Part shown: one piece after another, positions 37,301 through 45,756 of the stretch
Numbering within the stretch: position 1 is the stretch's first letter
Layout of the letters: every line of letters begins with the position of its first letter
From: Styela clava
Lineage: Eukaryota > Chordata > Ascidiacea > Stolidobranchia > Styelidae
Reading direction: 5' to 3'
Length of the DNA stretch: 64,000 nt
Assembly: GCF_964204865.1 (NCBI RefSeq)
Contig: NC_135255.1
Coordinates: forward strand, 9,453,135-9,517,134
Notes under the pieces: generated by a model
What the model was told of the DNA's origin: nothing
Databases searched by the model: none
The model's input: only the letters and a program-made list of their open reading frames with translations
Program-made: the position numbers and the translations under genes

Positions 37301-40300
37301 ACTCACGTGAGAAAAAAACGCTCTTATAGATATTGTAAATCACAAAATTTGGTGTTATGTTAGGTTTTCTTCGGTTATGCATCGTAGTAACTGCGAAATT
37401 GAAACACAGTCAATTATTTATGCGCGCGATGTACCATTTTTCCATTCTGAAACTACCGACGGAGCCGCATGCGCTAAAATAAATTTCAATCACTCGTATT
37501 TTTCCAAGACCTTGTGATTTTTCAAACGGCGATATCTTGCTCAAAAATAATATCGAGTGCGAAAGAAAAAATCAAGTTTAACAAATCCCAAGATCGCAAA
37601 AATACGACTCCAATTTATTTGTAGTTGGCAGTTTATGTTATTTTAGAATAGTATTTTTTCATTTTAGTAATCCTAACACTAACAGTAATCTCGAATCGAA
37701 CGTGAGTAACGATGAGCACAATTAAATTATTACGATAAGATACTTCAAATGCTCGCATCGGACATGAATTGAATATTTTACGCAACAGAAATCTCGTTAT
37801 CCGTTTTTTTTTTAATCGCCAAGAATGTTACGCGTAAATTTCCGATTCCAATTTTTAACCTCCTCCCTCTTAAGAATCCTGGCTGCGCTCCTGCTTATAA
37901 ATATTGTCATTTTTTAATTCCGCCACTTTGCCATATTTCTAAGCTATATTGTTGTCAAATTTTATTAAAGCTGTTACTGCTTCTAGGAATAGTTTTAAAT
38001 GAGCCAAGTCGGTATTTTAAAAAGTAATAGAATAGCTCGCGGAGCCCCTGGGTTTATCTCGCGGAGCCCTGGGGCTCCGTACGGAGCACTTTGAGAACCT
38101 ATGACGTAACCCCTGGTTGGTTCCCTCAACCATCACATCCATGCATCTGAATATAAATAACTGGCCGACTATTCGCATGCTCAACATGGACTGTTAACCG
38201 GATGCGAGGCCTTGGTCTGCCATATCATTTAGCCGTCTTATGGACTTTCCTCTCCCCGGGATGAATTCGTAAATCTTTTCCTTCTTTGGTAGGCAAGCTT
38301 CTTGTATGTTCGATTCTTTGTCAACTATTTCATAACTTTCACTTTTAAAATATTTAAAACTTATTCTTGTTCATTTAAGACTTTCTGGAGCAACCATAAA
38401 TGTGTTTAAACACAATGACATGGAAGATTTAGAAATGAAATTGAGAAATGCAATTGTAGTTGGACAGCCTCGTAAACACATACCATGGAGAAAAATATTG
38501 ATCATAGTCGAAGGAATTTATAGGTAAAGTAGAAGGCAAGATAGGCTTCGAACTATTTTTATTCAAAATATACTCATAGAATAGGAACAACTTCAACAAC
38601 ACTTTTGGGAGCCTATTCGTTAAAGTGTTAGACTTAACTATGCTGGCCTCTTTGGTTGTAATCTTTGATTCAAATCCCATGCCCATCGCGATTATCCAGG
38701 GTGTAAAATGGCTCATAACCAAGTTTATTGAACCTTCCCAGATATGACAAAACTAGTTTGAACTGGTCAAAACTGGTCCTCTAGAATAAATCTTTCTTAT
38801 AAATAATTAGAATTCATCTATATGGATCCATGTCATCAAATCATTGTTGTGACTGATTTTTTGAAATTGGACAATTTTAAACTCAAACTTAAGCAACTCC
38901 GTTTATCTTGGTTCTCAAAAAACATTTCTTATTCAAGATACTGTTGGATATCATCCAAACCAAATACCAAGTGCCATCCCTTTTAAATCGAGAATAACAT
39001 AGTCTCTTTTCACAAAATAGCACATATATTTGTCATCTTTCGTCAGGTCATAGTCTACAGCGAATCACTGTTTGATTAAGTTATTATCTTATTTTGACTG
39101 AAGAAATTAGACTATGGTCTAACGAAAGGTCACAAATATACTTGCTATTTGATGGAAAGAGATTTTGTTATTTTATTCATCACTCTAATGCTATGTCGTT
39201 CAAGCATTCTTGTAGCAACATCCCAAGTAGGAAATAGACAAGGAGAAAGGACCTGCAGTTCAATACACAGTATTCCAGTACCCTATTGTATTAACGAAAA
39301 AATTTCAATGCAAATAATTTTTTCCATTAATATAATGCATATTTTCTTGTATCATTAATAGGCAGTAATTTTCATATATTTCAGCATGGAAGGTTCTATA
39401 ATCAATCTACCAGGAGTCGTTGAATTAAAAAAAAAATACAAAGCATATGTTTACTTGGACGAAGCACACAGTATCGGAGCAATAGGAAAGAGTGGTCGAG
39501 GTGTCACAGAGTATTATGGTGTTGATCCAAATGATGTTGATATTATGATGGGAACTTTTACCAAGAGTTTTGGAGCGGCTGGTGGCTATATTGGAGGAAG
39601 AAAAGTAAGATATTTGTGTTTTCAGGCTCAATTTTGTTTAATTGGATATTGGAAAAAAAGCCAGTATAGCGGCTTTGTCAGTTGAACAAAGTTAAATGCT
39701 CTCAATTTTTTTATGACATATTTCATGCCTTTCGCTTCGAACATGGCTCTACATAAGCTCTACGTAAGTAACTGTTTTATTTTTGAAAAGCCCGGAAACT
39801 TTTCAGTTTGTCATTGCCAATTCAACTTAATACATCATGACTTAGGCGGTGGCGTAGGATTTGCACCAGAAATTTCAACCTGTCAATCCAATAAAGTTAC
39901 ACTTTAATACTTTAACTAATGTCGAGGCTACTGCAGACTTAATGATTGATTGGTTTATTAGGTTTAATACTGAGTGCATTTTGTCCCAACTTTGAAAACA
40001 TTTGAATATTTGACATATCAAATTAAAATTAGTTTATCATTACCCTATGGTAGGGGAACATGTTGTATTATTTTTCGTTCTGTACATTACTGATAACCAT
40101 CAACATCAGTTTGACTTTGTGAATGCATTTTTTTTTTCCAGACAATCATAGAACATCTGAAAAGTCATTCTCATTCAGCTTGTTATGCGTCATCTATGGC
40201 ACCTCCAGTGGCTCAGCAGGTATAAAATTATGATTGTTATCTTAATAGAAATAACATGATCTTATTCCACAAAGTGACAAGTATATTTGTGAGCTTACGT

Positions 40301-43300
40301 TAGATCATAGTCTAACACAAAACAAGATATCACATAAAACAAGTTCAAATAATGATAGCTCACATACGTGTGTAGCAGCCAAAAGTGTATTCAGCCTCGT
40401 GCCCATTATGTGACAACTTTGATAATTATTCTTTGAGGGAAATTAAAAAATTGAATTCTAAAATTGCTTTAAACGGTTTTAATTAATAAGATTTCAGATT
40501 TCAAACAAAAAAATTTTCACAATAATGCTTCAAATTCATTCTCATATTGTTCTGCGTATAAAGGTGAAATAACTTTGTTTGATATCTCGTTGATAATAGA
40601 CAAGCCACGTCCATTGAGACACTGAGTATATAAATAAAGCCTTTTACAATGATATTTAACACGTATATACTGTGCGACTATTTGTCGTACTATTTACATT
40701 AGAACAAAAATTTGTCATGAAATGTGAAACTGATGACACATAAAAGAGTGTAAAGAAAATATGATAAACCAAAACTAATATTTATTCTATAAATAAAATG
40801 AAAGCCAAAGTAAATTCTTGATTCCATTATACCAAAATAAATGTAGTACACGCCTCTAGTCAAACATTGGTCGGGCAGTGTCTCAAAAGAAAGTGGTGTC
40901 AATGTGCTGAATTTCAATGATAATAAATGTCTGAAATAAAATAGTTTTCAATTGATAGCTGCTAATTTAAATTGCCAGTAAAAGATTTCTCATCTCGAGT
41001 GAAAAGTATTGTATAGTTTTTTCACTGGTTGACTAACTCAATGTTTATTAAAAACCGTATTATGACTTTATTTATACAAAATGTGGGATAATAAATCTTT
41101 GCCAAACTGAGAATTTAGCTTTTCTGTGTGTTTTGAAACCGAGAAATCGATATACTTCCAATTTTGATTTTATTATTATTTTATTAGACATGAAATGGAC
41201 CTGCAGATCATTTTGCCACTAAATTTTCGTCCTTGTTGGGATTGTGAAAAAAATCACATTTTTTGGAAATAATGAAAAACACAATTTCACATTTTGATTA
41301 CATAAAAATCCAAAGAAAATGCTGGAAGACTTTTATATTTTTTCATAAGGGACCTAATATTTACCTAATATTTCTCCTCAAATTTCTGTCATGTAATGTA
41401 ATAATAGCATTCGAAACAATTCTTTTTTCAATTGGCTGGTATTATGTTGCCATATTGGTCAATCATTTCATCTTGTGAGCTATATATTTGAGCATTGCAT
41501 TTAAATTTTTCATCGCAGATCATATCTTGTTTATTGAAAATGGATGACCCAAACAATGGACACAAAAGGATTTTAAGACTAGATCAGAATTCAAAATTGT
41601 TTCGTGAAGGACTCAAAGAACGTGGATTCATAGTTTGTGGAAACAATGACTCTCCAGTTGTTCCAATGATGGTTTATATGCCAGCTAAGCTGAGGTGTGT
41701 TTTGGAGTTTTTTTTAACTGATGGCGAAAATCCAGTGTTTTACAATCTCGGCCCTTTTTGTGAGCCATTAAGTGATGGCCACCAGCAAAGGTCTTCAACT
41801 AGGTAGCACTGCAGAGGCCTTCTCACTGGTTTCATAAAGCCCAAGTTTTATTATATCGATATTCACCGGTTGACGTAAAAATTAGTGTTTCTTACTTTTG
41901 TTGAAGACCTTGTCGCGTTTGATTGAGTTATTTGGTACATTGTAGCAGGAGCTTACACATGTTGAGAGTATCCTTATCACAAGGGTTTGAGAACAGCTCG
42001 CCTAAACTTTTTCATTTTTGACTTCAGTGCTGTCTTTGGTTAATTTCCTGTTTTTATAGACGTCTCTCTGAGTCGAGGCTGTGGAGTTTAAAACTCCAGG
42101 GTTCAAATTTTGAATGATCAGAATTACTACAAAATTTACTACAAAAACTAAAAAAAAATTGATTTTCCCTCTTTTTGTTAATAATATTTTTTCAAGGGAA
42201 TTTGCTCAAAGCAAGGTACACTCAATCGGAAACAAAAAAACACTTTCTCTGAGCAGAGTCATGGGCGACTACTATCATGCCAAGAGAGGATGAAGAATGA
42301 TGGTGTAGAATTGTGTGTTAATAAATATTGACTGATTCTAGGCAAAGCAGTTTTATCAATACGATCCGAAAAACATTTTATCGCTTTACTAATTTGCCAT
42401 TTATTTTTAGTCCATTCAGTCGTGAGATGTTGGACAGGGGGTTTGCTATAGTTGTTGCTGGGTTTCCTGCCGTTCCTCTCACTGAGTCGAGAGTCAGATT
42501 TTGCATCTCTGCTGCTCATACTGAGAAACAAATCCGAGAGGTTTGTGTTGTATGTTTGATTCAATATACCGAAACACATTTACTCAAATAGGGCGGAATA
42601 GGATTTTCATATTTAATTTATTTAACTAAAGCCAATAAGTCAACTTAATCATATTGTGATAAGTAAAAATAACATGATCTCTTTCATCGAATTTATACAA
42701 TATACTTACTATTTCGTTGAAAGAGATCATGTTATTTTTACTTATCACTTTAGTACTATCTCTTTCAAGCATCCTTGTGGTGAGTACCACATACCTACCC
42801 GAAGTAGAAAGTAAACAAGGAGAAAGGACCTGCAGTTCAATACACAATATCCAAGTTCCCTTTATCATTATGCTTGTTTTTAATGATGTGTTATCTTCGA
42901 AAACGAAAATGGGAAACAAAAATACATTATTCAGTATTTTCAATTTGATTAAAGTCATTCAGAAAGACCCAGACAACTCCATTAAATCATAGATGTGGAC
43001 TTTGACGTGTATTTATTCATATTCTCGATGGGTCTTCATTTCAAGATTCCAAGAGTTGAATTTTTGTATTCGGGAATCAGTAGTTTTTGACTCACTTTCA
43101 ACAGACAAAAGAATGTTTGCATTTTCCCAAAGTTGGAATTTCGCTCAGCTGGAATCGGAGTTAAAATATTTGTGTCTGAGCCGTCTTTCTTTTTACTGCA
43201 CAATAAATTATATATCTATTTTCAGTATTCTTTATTCATTCTACAGGCTTTAGATGCCATTGGTGAAATTGGTGATGGGCTTGGATTGAAGTATTCAAAA

Positions 43301-43351
43301 AATAAGCTTGCAAGAAAAATGGTAACAGTTGAGAAACTGAGGATTTGTTAA
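22364..43351 (+). CDS. SPTLC2: Serine palmitoyltransferase long-chain base subunit 2
   Basis: Eleven coding exons: 22364-22477, 22742-22918, 24711-24865, 26481-26629, 35679-35859, 38380-38523, 39385-39604, 40142-40219, 41519-41694, 42411-42540 and 43247-43351. Phases agree at every junction and give 542 aa (human about 562). The enzyme condenses serine with palmitoyl-CoA, the first step of sphingolipid synthesis, on the ER membrane together with SPTLC1. Visible features: one membrane segment at about residues 56-75, SYNYLGFA, the substrate loop [16 protein letters not shown] with the PLP-contacting Asp332 and His335, and the PLP lysine Lys367 in [16 protein letters not shown]. The catalytic lysine shows this is the SPTLC2/3 type and not SPTLC1. 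Exon 1 (Lys/Asn-rich, 38 codons) and the C-terminus are the least certain: the last exon ends at TAA, but a GTAACA after KM could splice onward. Confidence 0.93.
25018..25265 (+). mobile_element. tRNA-like SINE in SPTLC2 intron 3
   Basis: Box A-like TAGCTTAGTGATTGG and box B GGTTCGAATC are about 55 bp apart. The 3' part (from ATTGCTGGACACCTC) resembles repeats around 36660 and 46700, which marks a second SINE family with its own tail. Confidence 0.6.
26630..31308. other. SPTLC2 intron 4, proximal part
   Basis: AT-rich intronic DNA. Short open frames here lack splice or homology support. I see no gene or intact mobile element. Confidence 0.55.
31317..35198. mobile_element. 3.9-kb hAT element in SPTLC2 intron 4
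   Basis: The ends are CAGTGTTCACTATTAGCG and the inverse of CAGTGTTAACTCTAAGC, with GCGAAGCACTTTCGC-type subterminal repeats at both. A perfect 8-bp target duplication, CCGTAATA, lies at 31309-31316 and 35199-35206. The interior (31990-34080) is homologous to the interior of another hAT at about 49415-50460. Open frames inside (for example 32095-32289 on the minus strand) are short, so any transposase has decayed. It makes up about 43% of intron 4. Confidence 0.85.
35936..36125 (+). mobile_element. tRNA-derived SINE, copy 2
   Basis: Head: GGGGCAGTGGTTAAAGTG as degenerate box A, then GGTTCAAACTCC as box B. The tail has GTGTAATAAATTGGGGCAAT and TGCAGAGCTTTGTTCA, matching the SINE at 20033. It lies in SPTLC2 intron 5. 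Confidence 0.7.
36600..38290. mobile_element. SINE-like repeat split by a hAT insertion
   Basis: The left part (to 36701) contains AGTTGCTGGACTCCTC and the right part (from 38104) continues CCTGGTTGGTTCCC. Similar sequence is found at 25118-25240 and about 46690-46760. The interruption is exactly one hAT element plus its 8-bp target duplication. Confidence 0.55.
36702..38103. mobile_element. 1.4-kb hAT element in SPTLC2 intron 5
   Basis: Left end CAGGGGTTCTCAAA, right end TTTGAGAACCTATG (two mismatches to the perfect inverse). A perfect 8-bp target duplication, ACGTAACC, lies at 36694-36701 and 38104-38111. Inner copies of GGAGCCCT near both ends give it long imperfect termini. No transposase was recognised. 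Confidence 0.88.
38606..38720 (+). mobile_element. tRNA-derived SINE, partial copy 3
   Basis: It shares AAAGTGTTAGACTTAACTAT and TTCAAATCCCATG with the SINE at 20033, followed by CCAGGGTGTAAAATGG. It lies in SPTLC2 intron 6 just after exon 6. Confidence 0.55.
38996..39170. mobile_element. Foldback MITE in SPTLC2 intron 6
   Basis: The left arm has AAATAGCACATATATTTGTC and ends in TCATAGTCTA. The right arm starts TAGACTATGGTC and carries CACAAATATACTTGCTATTT. The arms are about 62 bp, imperfectly inverted, around a loop of about 50 bp. Related single arms occur at about 40235-40330 and 42656-42748. Confidence 0.7.
39140..39310. repeat. Dispersed repeat shared by introns 6 and 10
   Basis: A stretch with TTTCATCACTC-like sequence, TCAAGCATYCTTGT, GGAGAAAGGACCTGCAGTTC and AATACACA recurs at about 42730-42870. 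In both places it lies directly next to a foldback arm, so it is probably one larger MITE family inserted twice in the gene. Confidence 0.65.
39563..39565 (+). other. SPTLC2: PLP-binding lysine codon of SPTLC2
   Basis: AAG in the context GTFTKSFGA encodes the Schiff-base lysine (residue 367 of the assembled frame). This residue defines the catalytic subunit within the alpha-oxoamine synthase family. Confidence 0.9.
40235..40330. repeat. Single arm of the foldback MITE family, intron 8
   Basis: Shares AACATGATCT, CAAGTATATTTGTGA and ATCATAGTCTAAC with the arms at 38996-39170. No matching second arm was seen nearby. Confidence 0.5.
42651..42753. repeat. Near-perfect hairpin in SPTLC2 intron 10
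   Basis: A 31-bp perfect inverted repeat, GTGATAAGTAAAAATAACAT plus 11 more bases (42656-42686 against 42718-42748), extends to about 36 bp with one mismatch around a loop of about 21 nt. It belongs to the foldback family in introns 6 and 8. As intronic RNA it would fold into a long hairpin in the size range of miRNA precursors, but expression is unknown. Confidence 0.8.
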
Positions 43352-44215
43352 AGTGATGAAAATTTGTTCCTTTTTCACCTATTTATTGCATGAATGTTTC
43401 CTGCCATGTCTTGCTTTTTAATATATAACCTCTCGTCTTCAATACTGCATTATTTCACTGTTTATTTGTTATCCTTTTGGTGGTAATATTCAAATAGGTT
43501 TGATAATATATTATTGTTGTTTCCATACAATCCGAAGTATATGTGATGATTTGAATCTGGGCATTTACTTTAAGCTATGCCACCCCTTTAAAAAGGGGAC
43601 ATGTGTGAGCTGAATATTAGACAGTAGATCAGGGGTCGGCAACAATTTGTCGCTCGAGAAACTGGAGGAAACAACTAGGGGGAAAACTTTATTCATTGTT
43701 ACAAGGAACTTGCAACAACCTAAGTGAAGCTCAGCAATTCCATAAATTAGTTGAAAATTTGGTAAAAATTATATCTTGCCTAATTGAAATATTGAACTGC
43801 AGAAAGTGTAGGACACAACTTGAAGTTTTTAAAATTGCATTAGAAGGTACATTTACGGCTCAAAATAATTGTTTTTTCTTCAGCGGAATAATTGATGATT
43901 TTCTTCAGTTTTATAACATAAACTTTCATGCTATTTAGGTTACCTTAAAATGTATTTGTTCAACCAAAGTATGTGTTAAGTTTTACCTCTGATATCTGTG
44001 CTTAATATAAATATTGCACTATTGGCAACACTGGGCAAAACAGAGCTGATGGGAATTTGCCTTTTGTTGTCACTCCTTGACCTTTATTTTAAATATCTGA
44101 TATATTTTAATAACTATTTGCCTCAAAAAACTGAGACACCACTTTGGGGATAGAGCCCAATAATTTGGCAGTTGATAGTTGCTTGTTCTTTCGCAGCATT
44201 GCAAGAGATCTCGTC

Positions 44216-44235
44216 ACTCCGTGACGTCACGGAGT
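44216..44235. promoter_or_regulatory. Perfect 20-bp palindrome with CRE core
   Basis: ACTCCGTGACGTCACGGAGT is its own reverse complement and contains the ATF/CREB site TGACGTCA. It may be a bound site or simply the terminus of a repeat, because variants recur at 45149, 45361 and 45505. Confidence 0.45.
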
Positions 44236-45148
44236 ATGCCATTTTTGGAAAATATTATTTTTCTGTACGTGAAGTACTATGATATTGGGTTTGAACTGCA
44301 AATTCTTCCGCTTTGCCCTCTACTTACTTTGGATCTTACCCACAACTTTTTTAAAACTATCGATGACCAAAATATTTGACCTAACATGTGCCGGTTTTGA
44401 ACAATATGAACGAACTTATTGCAGACTACAATTGAAAAAATATGTAATCTGTTGGAATGGCAGAATAAATATGGCAAAATGCATTGTTTTGCAATATAAT
44501 TCGACATTTTTGTAAAACGCGTAAGTGAATTCAAATAATTCACAAACAATATTAAATCTCAAGTTTTAACATCGACATCTGGATTTTATTTTATATCCAT
44601 TTATCGGGTTAACCGATAGGATGAAATGTAAAAGAAATATGATATGTTTGTCAAAAAACTGCTACTGCTAATATGTGTGCTTTGCAAGCAGATGCAAGTA
44701 CTACCTAACAAGAGAGACTTCAACGCAAAAGAAAATGCTTTTCTATGGTTAATAAATTAGATATCCAAATAACAAAAATCATCGCATGGTGCAGAGATTC
44801 CTAAACTGAATTGCATTAACGGATCCTCCAGATTCTGTATTTTGAATTGCCCATTCTTTGTCAAGTCACTGCAATAAGATTCCAGATATATAGGAGTGGA
44901 ATAGTTATGTCTGTTTCATGTTGTCTGTGCAACATAGCTTTTTACTTAACTATATAGATTATTAAAGTTAGTGCACTCGTTTAGCATATTAATATGAGGG
45001 AGACACGAGCAGAAATACAAAATATATCATGTTTGCCAATTTTTTGTTTAAATGTTTTGTAATTTTAAACAAATAACCAATTTTGAACTAATACAACTAA
45101 TTGTTCAACATTCTTAATACCATTTTAATGATAAAGAATTTTTGTCAT

Positions 45149-45164
45149 TCCGTGACGTCACGGA
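45149..45164. promoter_or_regulatory. Second CRE-core palindrome
   Basis: TCCGTGACGTCACGGA is perfect and extends to 26 bp (GTCA to TGAC) with one mismatched pair. It is the same motif as at 44216-44235. Confidence 0.4.
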
Positions 45165-45690
45165 GTGACATGCGACTAGTTAGGTTAGGCCGTATAATTG
45201 GGCTGCTTCCTGAAAAAAGTTTGTTGTACAATAAATTTTGCATAAGTGTAGAAATTAATATTTCTAGAATACAGAGACAAGTTATTATAATTGGTATGTC
45301 ATGAAGCTTTTGACGAAATTTGGTTGATATATCGCAGTCATTTTATGCCTTCAACTTTTTGTCACTCCGTGACATCACTTGTTTTGTCTCGTCGTTTGAA
45401 AAATATTTGGTTGAAAGTGAAATATGGTAAATACATCAGTGTTAATGCTACCAATTGGCATTCTAAAAATAGCAAACCAACAAGACCTTTATATAGTGAA
45501 ATTTCACTCCGTGACATTTATGGAATTGCTGAGCTGTGGTTCATGGACAGAGAAGATTGTGAAAGAATAAAGCTACCAGAAGTTTCGGACGAATTGTATT
45601 AATACCGCACCCTCCAATACCGCACCCTCCTCATGCAGAATAAATACTTGGTTCGTCTGATTACCATGCCAAAGCAAACCGTATATACAT

Positions 45691-45703
45691 TTTATTATTT
45701 ATT
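45691..45703 (-). promoter_or_regulatory. Poly(A) signals of ATP5PD
   Basis: Two AATAAA hexamers on the minus strand (plus-strand TTTATT at 45691-45696 and 45698-45703) lie about 54-66 nt past the ATP5PD stop, a normal spacing for a short 3' UTR. Confidence 0.6.
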
Positions 45704-45756
45704 TTCTAACACATTTAGTGGAACACATGCCAAAAAAGTGATGAACTATAGAATAT

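Larger units (their letters stand above)
43352..45756. other. Convergent intergenic region SPTLC2/ATP5PD
   Basis: The two genes face each other tail to tail. The interval holds a lone hAT-like left end (CAGGGGTCGGCAAC at about 43633), four CRE-like palindrome copies and a few open frames. The plus frame at 45291-45602 (103 codons) ends RDIYGIAELWFMDREDCER plus 12 residues. It has no recognisable domain and no clear splice context, so it is not called as a gene. Confidence 0.5.

Noticed and set aside
45291..45602. Separate protein gene between SPTLC2 and ATP5PD
   Set aside because: The frame has no recognisable domain or splice support and begins in a stretch with the CRE-palindrome repeat. 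It is kept only as an unsupported open frame.
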